Of a DNA stretch of 64,000 nt, positions 43,981 to 53,262 are shown one piece after another. This stretch comes from Faucicola tetraodonis (GTDB taxonomy: Bacteria; Pseudomonadota; Gammaproteobacteria; Pseudomonadales; Moraxellaceae). The position numbers and the translations under genes are program-made. The stretch lies in assembly GCA_032017425.1 (NCBI GenBank), contig DALZPW010000003.1; one strand, given 5' to 3'. The notes under the pieces were generated by a model that made no database searches, was not told the origin of the DNA, and saw only the letters and a list, made by a program, of their open reading frames with translations. Position 1 is the first letter of the stretch. Each line of letters begins with the position of its first letter.

Positions 43981-45063
43981 TTATTGCATCCCTTTGTCAT
44001 TTGCAGCCGCTTGGGTTAATTGGCTGGCAAAGCCTTTGGAGACCGTTTCACCAAAACCATAACCGATTTGACTGGCAAATTTACCGAACACTTTTTTCAC
44101 TGGGTCTTCTGGGTTATATTCCACGACATTATCTAGTTTTAGCTGAGACTCAAGGGTGCTGATGCCGCCTTTTTTATCCGCCAAACCGAGATTAATCGCT
44201 TGCTCACCACTCCAAAATAACCCAGAAAAAAGCTGATTGGCGTCAGGGTTTTTGAGGCGATTGCCACGACCTTGTTTGACAGCATTGATAAAATGGGCGT
44301 GGGTGTTATCAAGGACACCTTGTACATGCTGGCGCTCAAACTCGGAGAGCGGGCGGCTCATGCTTAAAATATCTTTGTGCGCACCGGCTGTCATGGTGCC
44401 ATCTTTCACGCCAAATTTATCCATCAAACCTTGGACATTGTAGCTTGGCATAATCACGCCGATTGAGCCGACCAAGCTTGAGGGATTGACCCAAATTTCA
44501 TCAGCTGCAGATGCGATATAATACGCGCCTGAAGCACCCATATCTTCGATAACGGCATACAGTTTTTTGTTAGGATGCGCCTTTCTTAATTCGGTCATGG
44601 TTTGCCAGATTTCATCGGATTGTACAGGCGAGCCACCCGGTGAGTTGATGCGTAATGCTACCGCTTGCGCTTGGTCGTTGTTAAACGCTTCCGTCAATGC
44701 CTCGCCCACCGCTTGACTATTGGCTTCATTGTCGCTGCTGATAACGCCTTTGACATCGACGACGGCTAAATGCGGTTTGCTCATATCGATATCACTCATG
44801 CCACTTTTGGCAGAACCACTACAGCCTTTGGCTACCGCCGCGCCAAATAGTAGCACATAGCCCAAGGTGATGAGCTTAAAGAAAATACCCCAGCGTCTTG
44901 CACGGCGCTGCTCCACAAGGCTTGCCATGAGGGTTTTTTCTAGCAATTGCCATTCTTGGCCTGCGTATGGCGCATTGGGTGGCAAGTTTTGCGCATGGTT
45001 TGGATGAATAGATGGCTTTGATTGTGAGGGTTGGTTGGGATCGGGTGGCCAATTATCTGACAT
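43981..45063 (-). CDS. sppA: S49 family signal peptide peptidase, SppA-type
   Basis: Membrane-bound Ser/Lys protease that degrades cleaved signal peptides. A 60-residue Pro-rich cytoplasmic N-terminus precedes one membrane helix (about 60-78), then a single S49 domain: SPGGSPVQSDEIW, catalytic Ser178 in DMGASGAYYIAS and the predicted Lys230 in AGAHKDILS. The 360-aa single-domain form corresponds to the short SppA of many bacteria rather than the 67-kDa E. coli enzyme. AAAGGA precedes the ATG. First gene of a likely three-gene operon with the hydrolase and the CPBP protease. Confidence 0.9.
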   Translation of the reverse strand: MSDNWPPDPNQPSQSKPSIHPNHAQNLPPNAPYAGQEWQLLEKTLMASLVEQRRARRWGIFFKLITLGYVLLFGAAVAKGCSGSAKSGMSDIDMSKPHLAVVDVKGVISSDNEANSQAVGEALTEAFNNDQAQAVALRINSPGGSPVQSDEIWQTMTELRKAHPNKKLYAVIEDMGASGAYYIASAADEIWVNPSSLVGSIGVIMPSYNVQGLMDKFGVKDGTMTAGAHKDILSMSRPLSEFERQHVQGVLDNTHAHFINAVKQGRGNRLKNPDANQLFSGLFWSGEQAINLGLADKKGGISTLESQLKLDNVVEYNPEDPVKKVFGKFASQIGYGFGETVSKGFASQLTQAAANDKGMQ

Positions 45064-45154
45064 AAAAGTTCCTTTGCAATAGGTAATTTACCGCCCATGA
45101 TAGGGGGAAGCGGTCAAAATTACAATCACTCCCTTGTAGCCAAATCGTCAAGTA

Positions 45155-47980
45155 TCAGTCCGTATCATCTGGGGCGAGCGTGTAAATTACCGCGCCCACT
45201 TGATCGGCATACAGGACTTCGAACGGGTGGTCGGCAGGGTTATCCACTGACCAACTAGTCAGCGATAATTGGCTATCTTCACCCAGTTTTTGCGACTTAT
45301 ACGCGCCTGTCACCACATGCAGTAAGGAAGGTTTAGTCAACGCTAGCCACGATGGTTTAATGGATAACGTATAGGGCTGAATGAGTAAATGGGTCGCCGA
45401 CACCGTGCATAATTTTTCAGTCATTTGCATGGGGATATCGCTATTACCTGCCAACATCAGTACATCGTAGGGTTTGCTGGTTGGTGGCTTGAAACGAATG
45501 TGAATATAACAGGTTTGGGTCGCTAGCTTTTGCTCATCGGTTAAGGCTAAATCCAAGTGCCATCCCGACACCGCTGTCACTTCCAAGCCATCTTGTTGCC
45601 AACGTTGGGCGGTTTGGCAGCTGCGGGGTGTAATCGCACGAAAACTTGTAGATACAGTCTTATCTGTCACATCAAGCCTGCTGTGTTCGACATCATACCC
45701 TGCCAGCCAATAGGCTTTAACAGGTACATGGGTTGCCAGTTGTTGCACCAGCTCATTGACGCGGACACTGGGCGTTTGACTAATCACCCCAGTTAATCGA
45801 TGAACTTGCTGATTTGCCAACAGCGGATAGATATCACGGTTCAACAGCGAACTGATTTCTTCATCAGCCGCAACATTGCTGATAGCTTGTTTGGTTTTCA
45901 AAAAATTGGGTTTATCCGCCTGAGTGGCTTTGATTTGGTTATCGGACAAAATAAGCCAGCTATCATCGCCTTTTTTTAATAAACTGATTACCAGTTTAGG
46001 GTTATCACCAACTGCCAGAGTCGGCTTGTTGTTACTTAAACTTCGCTGCTGTAGTGGCAATAATATCAACAGGATAGCCAGTGGCAACATCAGCATTCTA
46101 GGCAACAAGCCTTTTAACAACCCCAGTAGCGCAATGAACAAACACAGGACAAGCTGCGTTTGTGACAAGGCGAAAAATGATTGTTTGGCAACACCCGTGT
46201 CGATAAGTTGCTTAAGTAAAAGATGAAATACATTGAGCAGGGTTGTTAGCAGCGACCAAATGATTTGGCTCAGCCAATCCCCTACCACAGGTAGCCAACT
46301 AACGACGCCTGCCAACATATCCAAGGGTACAACCACTAAGCCTAAAAATGGTACGGCTAGCAAATTTACCAAAATGCCAATGACGGATACTTTGCCAAAA
46401 AACCACACCACGATGGGCAGCATCCAAACAAATAGCCAAATTTGTAGTTTTAATAACGCCTTGAATTGATGGCTTATGATTTTAACAAAACCACTCAGCA
46501 CGTTGGCGCGTGCAGTAGGCGCTAGTAACTGACTAACATCCTTAATTTCAATGGCGCTAACTGTCCCTATTGTCTCGCTAAATTTCAACAGTAAAACCAC
46601 TGCCACAAAGGATAACCAAAACCCTGCTTGCCCGACTGCCGTCGGTTCTAGCCAAATCATGCCTAGCGCAACCCACGCCAACAGTCGATAAGCAGAAAAA
46701 TTAACCAATAACTGCTTCGACAGCGTGAGCAGTAACAGCATCCAAAATGTCCGCTGGGCCGGTATTTCAAAACCCACCAGCAGCGCATAAAACCCTGCCA
46801 TCACCACACTCACCCAGAGCACCAACAAACTACTCGGTAATTTGACCAACAGCTGCGGCGCAAGCCACTTAACGAGCCATAATACAAAAACAGATACGAT
46901 AGCGGCGAGCATCAGCACATGCGGGCCTGAAATTGCCAATAAATGGCTAATCCCCGTGACTTGATAGCGGTTCTTAAGGTCGCTATCCATCAAGCTTTTA
47001 TCACCTGTTAATAGTCCCAATAAGATTGCATGGCTTTGGATCGTACTTTGACCAGAAGTTTGAAAAGCGGGTTGGGCAATATCGTTTTTAGCATTGACTA
47101 TAGAGGTGGATTGTTTCAGCAGGGCTCTATGCAAATTGGCGAGGATTTTTTGGCGTAGTTGCCAGCGCAATTGTTCGATAGCAATAACTATACGGTCTTT
47201 CACATGAGATGGGTTAAATTCCCGTAGGCTCGTTTTTTCAATACTGATGATCACTCCCTTTGCCTGCACGCCCCGCTGTCTTAACCATTGCGCTTCATCA
47301 AATCCTAGCATGAGCGGTTTGGCATTGCTGGGTAAAATTGTAGGCTTAGGCTGTGCAATGGGCTCAAGCTGTAATTTTACGTTAAGCTGCATGCCAGGTC
47401 TTAACTGCGACAAGGGCGCTTCCCAATCAGGGTTGTCTTTGATGTTAGCGGTAATGATTGCCGTTAGCGGTGGCCGGGGGGTTGCTGACGATGCATCAGC
47501 ATCGCTGCCCTCATCAACGCGGACTTGCAAAATTTGTTTGATGAAACCATTGCCAATTAGGGCAGTATCATTTGATAATGGGCTCATTTGGCTCACCGTA
47601 TCGCTGATTTGATGCGATTCAACGATGGCATCCACTGTGAGCGCTGAGGGCAATAACGCGTTTTCATACCGCTTATAATGATATAAACCATAACTGGCAC
47701 TCAACATGAGCGTCAGCAAAAAGATAAAGCTTGATAATAACGGTAAGGCAAAACGGTAGGCGAATGCAGGGTTTGACGACGCTCGTTTTAGCTGTTTACG
47801 GTTGCAGCCATGGTATAAACCTACATTGATTAGCAGCGCTATCAATAGTACTACTGATAACATCTGCCAAATTTTTGCATCATAACTGGCTAGCGCAGAA
47901 CCTATCATCAAGGGTTGATTTGCTAGTGTATTTACCACTAAAAAACCCAACAAACTGGCAACCGTGATGAGCCAAATCAT
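45155..47980 (-). CDS. comEC: DNA internalisation channel ComEC/Rec2, with degenerate C-terminal domain
   Basis: Inner-membrane channel for single-stranded DNA in natural transformation, 941 residues. Order: N-terminal membrane segments, an OB-like region (about 100-260), the Competence domain (about 310-600) with the hallmark LLGLLTGDKSLMD, GISHLLAISGPHVLM, and a C-terminal region (about 660-941) in the place of the metallo-beta-lactamase domain. That region lacks the HxHxDH-type motif: the expected segment reads GVISQTPSVRVNEL, and no later HHGS motif is seen. AAGG precedes the ATG. The gene follows its own promoter; SppA lies downstream. Confidence 0.9.
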   Translation of the reverse strand: MIWLITVASLLGFLVVNTLANQPLMIGSALASYDAKIWQMLSVVLLIALLINVGLYHGCNRKQLKRASSNPAFAYRFALPLLSSFIFLLTLMLSASYGLYHYKRYENALLPSALTVDAIVESHQISDTVSQMSPLSNDTALIGNGFIKQILQVRVDEGSDADASSATPRPPLTAIITANIKDNPDWEAPLSQLRPGMQLNVKLQLEPIAQPKPTILPSNAKPLMLGFDEAQWLRQRGVQAKGVIISIEKTSLREFNPSHVKDRIVIAIEQLRWQLRQKILANLHRALLKQSTSIVNAKNDIAQPAFQTSGQSTIQSHAILLGLLTGDKSLMDSDLKNRYQVTGISHLLAISGPHVLMLAAIVSVFVLWLVKWLAPQLLVKLPSSLLVLWVSVVMAGFYALLVGFEIPAQRTFWMLLLLTLSKQLLVNFSAYRLLAWVALGMIWLEPTAVGQAGFWLSFVAVVLLLKFSETIGTVSAIEIKDVSQLLAPTARANVLSGFVKIISHQFKALLKLQIWLFVWMLPIVVWFFGKVSVIGILVNLLAVPFLGLVVVPLDMLAGVVSWLPVVGDWLSQIIWSLLTTLLNVFHLLLKQLIDTGVAKQSFFALSQTQLVLCLFIALLGLLKGLLPRMLMLPLAILLILLPLQQRSLSNNKPTLAVGDNPKLVISLLKKGDDSWLILSDNQIKATQADKPNFLKTKQAISNVAADEEISSLLNRDIYPLLANQQVHRLTGVISQTPSVRVNELVQQLATHVPVKAYWLAGYDVEHSRLDVTDKTVSTSFRAITPRSCQTAQRWQQDGLEVTAVSGWHLDLALTDEQKLATQTCYIHIRFKPPTSKPYDVLMLAGNSDIPMQMTEKLCTVSATHLLIQPYTLSIKPSWLALTKPSLLHVVTGAYKSQKLGEDSQLSLTSWSVDNPADHPFEVLYADQVGAVIYTLAPDDTD

Positions 47981-48082
47981 GTTTCAGCCTTGATAAAGAT
48001 AGCGATAGCTCGCTACTTCCCTTACAATTATCGAATGAACGATATAGTAAAACAAATAGCAACTTTTGGAAATTATTAATCG

Positions 48083-48907
48083 ATGTTGACTCAATTGATT
48101 AGCGGCAATGACAATACCTCAGCCGTAGGGAAAAAAAGTATTCAAATCAGTCTAGGGATTGCAGGATTAATACTGGTTATTGACTGCGGGCTATTGCTGG
48201 TCAATCGTGTTTTTCATATTGGCACCCTAGTGCCATTGGGCATAGGGCTAATTTTTTTAGGCCATGCGGTATATTGGGAGCGTATCCAACTTTATTTGGC
48301 ATCACAGCCGTCATTAAAAAAATTATGGCAGCTGGTTTGGCTATTATTTTTTGTCTGGTTGATAAGTTTTTGTGTCTTTGTCAGCTATTTAAAACAGCAC
48401 TTTAACACCGATAACCATCCTAAAGCAGCGCAAGCGATTATTGTCTTAGGTGGCGGAACAAAAGATAATAAGCCGACCGATGCGGTAAAACTGCGTTTGG
48501 ATAAAGCATCTGAAGTCATCAAGCGTTTTGCAAACGCACTCGTGATAACCAGTGGTGGTTTTGATGCGGGGGAGGATGTCAGTGAAGCCAAAGCGATGGC
48601 GGACTATTTACACGACACCTATGGCATCAGCTTGGCGCATATTGCGCTTGAAGAACAAAGCACCAGTACCGAGCTCAATTTTGTCCATAGTAAAAAGATT
48701 TTAGCGCAGCAAGGGATTGCCTTAAATCAACCGATAATCGCAGTCACCAGTGATTTTCACACCTTGCGCGCAAGCCTTATTGGTAAACGACAAGGATATA
48801 CCAATTTACAGGTAGTCGGGTCTGACACCCCTTGGTATATCCGTCCAAATGTGTGGTTTCGCGAATACTTTGCTTTTATCAGTGGTTGGCTACTCGATGA
48901 GTATTAA
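48083..48907 (+). CDS. YdcF family (DUF218) membrane protein
   Basis: Three or so N-terminal membrane segments (about 20-40, 45-65, 82-105) followed by a DUF218 domain: AQAIIVLGGGTKDNKPTDAV, LVITSGGFDAGEDVSEAKAM, then TSTELNFVHSKKIL and VTSDFHTLRA. The fold is Rossmann-like and the family includes SanA/ElyC, linked to envelope integrity and cell-wall precursor metabolism. Specific role here unknown. The ATG lacks a clear ribosome-binding site. Its last four bases overlap the 3' end of the convergent lolD. Confidence 0.82.
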   Translation: MLTQLISGNDNTSAVGKKSIQISLGIAGLILVIDCGLLLVNRVFHIGTLVPLGIGLIFLGHAVYWERIQLYLASQPSLKKLWQLVWLLFFVWLISFCVFVSYLKQHFNTDNHPKAAQAIIVLGGGTKDNKPTDAVKLRLDKASEVIKRFANALVITSGGFDAGEDVSEAKAMADYLHDTYGISLAHIALEEQSTSTELNFVHSKKILAQQGIALNQPIIAVTSDFHTLRASLIGKRQGYTNLQVVGSDTPWYIRPNVWFREYFAFISGWLLDEY

Positions 48908-49581
48908 GCCACCCACGTACCATTTTGTAAGGCCAATTGTTTATCCGCTAACTGTGCCAGTTGCCGGTCATGGGTGACCATCAACAGCGCCGTATTAAAA
49001 TCTTTTTGTAGCTCTGATAGGATTTCAAACACCGCCTGCGCATTGGCGTAGTCTAAGTTCCCTGTGGGCTCATCTGCTAGTATCAATGAAGGCTTTGTCA
49101 CCAGCGCCCTAGCAATCGCCACACGTTGACGTTCACCGCCAGACAGCTCGCCTGGGCGATGGGTCAGCCGATGCCCCAACCCTACTTTTTCCAGTAACTC
49201 AATAGACTGTTGACGCGCTACTGCGATTGGCACTGCTTTTCGCATCAATAGCGGCATTGCCACATTTTCAATGGCAGTAAACTCCGCTAACAAATGGTGA
49301 AACTGATAAATAAAGCCCAAATGCTGGTTACGAAGCTCACCGCGCTGGGTTTCATTCAAATCATTGATGCGCTGCCCATGAAGCCAAACTTCCCCACTGG
49401 TCGGCACATCTAAGCCACCCAAGATATGTAGCAAGGTACTTTTACCTGACCCGCTCGTGCCAACAATGGCGATGCGCTCGCCACTGTTAATACTGATATC
49501 CAAATGATTGAGCACATTCGTGGTGGTTTTACCATCTTGATAGGTCTTGGTGATATTGTTTCCTGTTAAAATCGCCGTCAT
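48904..49581 (-). CDS. lolD: lipoprotein-releasing ABC transporter ATPase LolD
   Basis: ATPase that powers release of outer-membrane lipoproteins from the inner membrane to LolA. Walker A GTSGSGKST (41-49), Q-loop IYQFHHLLAEF, signature ELSGGERQRVAIARAL, Walker B LILADEPTGNLD. AGGAG precedes the ATG. It is 9 bp downstream of the permease gene. The 3' end overlaps the convergent ydcF-like gene by 4 bp. Confidence 0.94.
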   Translation of the reverse strand: MTAILTGNNITKTYQDGKTTTNVLNHLDISINSGERIAIVGTSGSGKSTLLHILGGLDVPTSGEVWLHGQRINDLNETQRGELRNQHLGFIYQFHHLLAEFTAIENVAMPLLMRKAVPIAVARQQSIELLEKVGLGHRLTHRPGELSGGERQRVAIARALVTKPSLILADEPTGNLDYANAQAVFEILSELQKDFNTALLMVTHDRQLAQLADKQLALQNGTWVA

Positions 49582-49590
49582 GGCTCACTC

Positions 49591-50826
49591 CTATTCATAA
49601 CGCAATGTTTGAGCCGGTTGAATGCTAGCTGCTCGGCGTGCTGGGTAAATGGTTGCCACAAAACTTATTACCAGCGAGGCCGCCACGATGATGGATACGT
49701 CTTTCCATTCAAGTTGTGAAGGTAAATAGTTGACAAAATACGCATCAAATAAATGTAACCCAAATAAACTATTGATGCCGCCTACCACATCGCTCACGGT
49801 CAACGCTAAAATCACGCCCAAAATAGTTCCCGCAACGGTACCAATCACCCCAATAAACAATCCTTGCACCATAAATACTTGGGTGATGAGCTTAGGCGAC
49901 GCACCAAAGGTTTTTAAAATCGCAATGTCGGCCTTTTTATCAGTCACCAGCATCACCAAGGATGAGACAATGTTAAATGCAGCAACCAAAATAATCAAAA
50001 AAAGCAACAACCCGACCATGGCTTTTTCCATTTGAATCGCACCAAATAAATTCCCATGCGTCGATGTCCAGTCACTAGGCATGAGCATATTGGGTGCAAT
50101 GCTCGCGGCTTGCTGAGCCACTTGTGGTGCGGCAAACAAATCCTTTAATTTCATGCGAATACCTTGCGCTCCCGCAGGCAGACGCAATAACGTAGCTGCA
50201 TCATTCATCGGGATGAATGCCATAATATTGTTGACTTCAGGGCTGATGTCATACACCCCAGTGACGGTAAAACGCTTAAAGCGCGGAATCACGCCAGCAG
50301 GCGATGGCGAGGCTTCTGGTAACACCAAGGTGACCATATCGCCTTGTTTAACCCCCAGTGAATCCGCCATTTGCTTGCCAATCACAATGTCAAATTGACC
50401 TGCTTTTAGACTATCGACACTACCACTTTCCATATGCTGATGAATAATCGAGACTTTTTTCTCATAGCTTGGCTCAATACCTGTCACCATGATACCTGCG
50501 ACTTGTCCATTTGCGGTGAGCATACCCTGTAATTGGATAAAAGGCGCGACGGCTTCAACTTTGGGGTTTTTTTGAATCGTTTGCGCCAGCGTCTGCCAAT
50601 CTGGGATAATTTCACTGGCAGTGACAGTAGCTTGCGGCACCATGCCCAAAATACGACTCTTGAGTTCGCGGTCAAAGCCATTCATCACCGATAACACGGT
50701 AATGAGCACGGCGACGCCAAGCGTCAAACCCACCATTGAAATCAAAGAAATAAAAGAAATAAATCGGTTACTTCGCTCAGCACGGGTATACCGTAATCCT
50801 AAAAACAAAGCCAACGGTCGAAACAT
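49591..50826 (-). CDS. lolC: lipoprotein-releasing ABC permease (LolC/E, LolF-type)
   Basis: Inner-membrane permease with four membrane segments and a large periplasmic loop between segments 1 and 2 (about 50-275). N-terminal GLRYTRAERSNRFISFISL and C-terminal FtsX-like segments (IVSSLVMLVTDKKADIAILK) are characteristic. Only one permease gene accompanies lolD, so it probably acts as a homodimer of the LolF type known from Acinetobacter and others. The ATG giving MFRPLALFLG has AGGA 5-6 nt upstream; an ATG 15 codons earlier is rejected. Confidence 0.92.
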   Translation of the reverse strand: MFRPLALFLGLRYTRAERSNRFISFISLISMVGLTLGVAVLITVLSVMNGFDRELKSRILGMVPQATVTASEIIPDWQTLAQTIQKNPKVEAVAPFIQLQGMLTANGQVAGIMVTGIEPSYEKKVSIIHQHMESGSVDSLKAGQFDIVIGKQMADSLGVKQGDMVTLVLPEASPSPAGVIPRFKRFTVTGVYDISPEVNNIMAFIPMNDAATLLRLPAGAQGIRMKLKDLFAAPQVAQQAASIAPNMLMPSDWTSTHGNLFGAIQMEKAMVGLLLFLIILVAAFNIVSSLVMLVTDKKADIAILKTFGASPKLITQVFMVQGLFIGVIGTVAGTILGVILALTVSDVVGGINSLFGLHLFDAYFVNYLPSQLEWKDVSIIVAASLVISFVATIYPARRAASIQPAQTLRYE

Positions 50827-51305
50827 AGCATTCCTAAAAATTATCACTATTTTGATGATACCAGCAGGCAAAGAAATAACTTATTTTAAAACTATTATTC
50901 AAGCCTGCTAAAAGCGTGTTAGTCTGACACACTTTTTTACCGTTTTGGCAAAAGTTTTTTTGCAATTTTGCTAAAAATTCGCAGAATCAAACATATCCGC
51001 GCAATAAATTGTGGATGTTTTAAGCAAAATAAGGTGAAAAAATTCTGCATGTCCCCATTAACATAGCAGAATTAAATTTCATCCCTGCTTAATCAAGGGT
51101 TAATCCATTGATAAAAGATAGGTTAATAGCTGATACTCGTTGATTTAATCGGGATGATTTGAAGGCTGATATTAGCCTATTGATAGCTGATAATGTAATC
51201 ATTAAAATTTTGATAAATATCGTGACAGCTGTTTAGTTTATTAAGTTTGTTTGCAATATAAGCCTGTTGTTACTGATAAACCTGTTGTTACTTAAAGGAC
51301 GTCTT
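50827..51305. other. 479-bp intergenic region with hairpins and an 18-bp-period repeat
   Basis: Divergent spacer, AT-rich. It holds a hairpin with six T's (50912-50938), a bulged 12-bp hairpin (51041-51073: AATTCTGCATGT / ACAT-a-GCAGAATT) and two copies of CCTGTTGTTACT 18 bp apart (51263-51292) right before the ribosome-binding site of the next gene. No reading frame or known RNA recognised. Confidence 0.5.
51263..51292. repeat. 12-bp direct repeat at 18-bp spacing
   Basis: CCTGTTGTTACT at 51263-51274 and 51281-51292, directly upstream of AAAGGA and the start at 51306. Confidence 0.8.
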
Positions 51306-52283
51306 ATGACCAATACCCACCAACCCCCTTCTTCAAATGCCCCCAGTACGATTAGCCTAAACTGTGATCAAGTGGTTGGTCATGCAGATCACTGGTCATG
51401 TTTTACCAACAACATTCCCGATGACGTCCCAAATTGGTTGCAATCGCATATTGATACTGCCACCATGCCTACCCCACTAAAGACTACCAACGCCACGCCT
51501 TCGCATATTTTACTATCGGGCAATCAGCCAATTCATATCAATCAAGTGATTGAAATTGATAGCAATCGCTCACCCAAGCGTTTGATTAATGCGTTTCCTT
51601 GTGTCAATAGTCCGTATGGGCAATGGGTCACGATTGAAGGTGTCTATAAATGTGACAATCAGATAGAGGCGATTTTGCGGTTAAAAACTGATGACAATAC
51701 CGTGCTATATGTATTTGACCAGTATTATGCCATCAATTCGCACAACTATGAAAAAAATCACCGCTACTTAATCAATCTGAGTGCCTTTGCTTATACCGTA
51801 AGTTTGAGTAACCGCTCAGAAACCATTGTGGTTGATGAGCCTGAAGCGATTCGTTATCACCGCGCCTTCAATGATATTTTGACCAAAAATAATAACGTTG
51901 CCCCAAAAGACCTTGAAGCCCAAATTGCCGCTTGGCAACCTAGCGAAAAAGATTTGCCGCTTGAGCCAATTGAAATCAACGTCGGTCACATGTGTGCCTA
52001 TTTATTTGGTGAAACCATCGGTCAACAAGATGAAGCCTGGTGCCAAGGTCAAATTGTTGGCAAACAGACTGCCAGCTTTAACGGGGTTGAATTTGTATTG
52101 CTTGATGTGGTAATACTACGTGAAAGCCTTGATAACCCTGTTGTTATTCGTTTAGCGGTCAATGCCGATAACATCGATGCGACCATTCAAGTCAACGATT
52201 ATATTCAAGCCAATATTTGGCTACAGGGGACTATTTTTATGGAAAATCAGAAAAAAGCAGCCACCAATTATAGAGCGTTTTAA
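51306..52283 (+). CDS. conserved hypothetical protein (325 aa)
   Basis: Not recognised. No signal peptide or membrane span; moderately acidic, with a Pro/Ser/Asn-rich first 25 residues and a predicted beta-rich body. Visible conserved-looking segments are FPCVNSPYGQWVTIEGVYKC, MCAYLFGETIG and the repeated use of W/C residues. Translation is well supported by AAAGGA seven bases before the ATG. It may be a cytoplasmic, OB-fold-like protein, but that is a guess. It is followed by a terminator, so it is monocistronic. Confidence 0.65.
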   Translation: MTNTHQPPSSNAPSTISLNCDQVVGHADHWSCFTNNIPDDVPNWLQSHIDTATMPTPLKTTNATPSHILLSGNQPIHINQVIEIDSNRSPKRLINAFPCVNSPYGQWVTIEGVYKCDNQIEAILRLKTDDNTVLYVFDQYYAINSHNYEKNHRYLINLSAFAYTVSLSNRSETIVVDEPEAIRYHRAFNDILTKNNNVAPKDLEAQIAAWQPSEKDLPLEPIEINVGHMCAYLFGETIGQQDEAWCQGQIVGKQTASFNGVEFVLLDVVILRESLDNPVVIRLAVNADNIDATIQVNDYIQANIWLQGTIFMENQKKAATNYRAF

Positions 52284-52319
52284 GCCTTTCCCCGCTAAAA
52301 TCATTGGTTAAATTTCTCG

Positions 52320-52355
52320 AAGCCACTGCCGACTATGACAGTGGCTTTGTTATTT
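52320..52355 (+). terminator. Rho-independent terminator after the 325-aa protein gene
   Basis: Perfect 9-bp stem AAGCCACTG / CAGTGGCTT with a 10-nt loop, followed by a T-rich stretch. Confidence 0.85.
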
Positions 52356-52555
52356 TGTAAATAAATGTAAATTTAGCGCGTTATTGTATTTAATTCATTG
52401 AATCGACTATAATTTTATATTATCGTTATTTTAAATTTGATTTTAATCAATTTTTATCAATCAACGTCATAAATTCTATAGCGGCTCAACCGCCTACCCA
52501 ATATCAGCCGCTAATGTTTGTGAGTGTTATATCAGTTATTTTGGGAAGATGACCC

Positions 52556-52837
52556 ATGCCAAATCAGTCGACTAAATCCGCAGTTTCTACTTCAGACGCT
52601 ATCCAAGCCCAGACTGGATTGGTAAATCACAGCCCACTCCCACTATCTACTCAAACGACCTTAGCACCCCAAACCACCTTAGCCACTCAAACTAGCTCAG
52701 TCAATGGTCTGATGGTTTATACCACAGGTTTTCTACTGTATCCCACCCAAGGACGCGATAAAAAAAATCACCGAATGTTATCGATGATTTTCTTTGTGCT
52801 CGGGGTATTAGTGATATTTCGCTTAACACACGGATAA
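52556..52837 (+). CDS. small tail-anchored hypothetical protein (93 aa)
   Basis: Short protein with a Ser/Thr/Gln-rich N-terminal 50 residues containing a small repeat (TTLAPQTTLATQT), a basic patch (GRDKKNHR) and one C-terminal membrane helix (about 74-89). Probably inserted in the inner membrane by its tail. GGGAAGA lies in front of the ATG. No family recognised; composition and ribosome-binding site make it plausible rather than certain. Confidence 0.5.
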   Translation: MPNQSTKSAVSTSDAIQAQTGLVNHSPLPLSTQTTLAPQTTLATQTSSVNGLMVYTTGFLLYPTQGRDKKNHRMLSMIFFVLGVLVIFRLTHG

Positions 52838-52872
52838 GGCTCGCAATATCCAAAATTATTTGATTAGCCCGA

Positions 52873-53262
52873 TTACACTTGTGTATTGGCTAAGATGTCT
52901 TTGAAAAGCTGTTTTTGCTCAGCGCTTGGGCTTGCAGTTTGGATAGACATTAATTGTCCCATATCGCCTTCGACACGGATTTTGCCAGACATGAAGGCTT
53001 CCATTGCCCGGTTCATATCACGATCTAAAAAAATTGCTTTTAAGGTATCGGCATCAAGTTTTAAGGTGGTTAAAGCGCCATCTTTCAAACCCTGATGAAT
53101 TGTCCCATCATAAAAAGCGGCATTGACTTCTTGATTGTCGCTATCTGTGACTTGTAAATTAATTGACATATTTTTAATCGCGGGTGGTAGATTTAAGTCA
53201 CCTGCTTTGTTGGTTAATTCGTCAACTTTATCAAACCATTCTTGTGTTAAAATTTTAGCCAT
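52873..53262 (-). CDS. SCP2 sterol-binding domain protein
   Basis: 129-residue protein made of one SCP2-like domain, which has a hydrophobic cavity for lipids or acyl chains. Typical end motif: ADTLKAIFLDRDMNRAMEAF, then MSGKIRVEGDMGQLM. GAGGA precedes the ATG. Ligand unknown; single-domain SCP2 proteins in gamma-proteobacteria are mostly uncharacterised. Convergent with the small tail-anchored gene. Confidence 0.87.
   Translation of the reverse strand: MAKILTQEWFDKVDELTNKAGDLNLPPAIKNMSINLQVTDSDNQEVNAAFYDGTIHQGLKDGALTTLKLDADTLKAIFLDRDMNRAMEAFMSGKIRVEGDMGQLMSIQTASPSAEQKQLFKDILANTQV

Noticed and set aside
50912..50938. Plus-strand terminator-like hairpin with six T's
   Set aside because: No plus-strand gene ends upstream of it, so it is not listed as a terminator; it is kept only as part of a finding.
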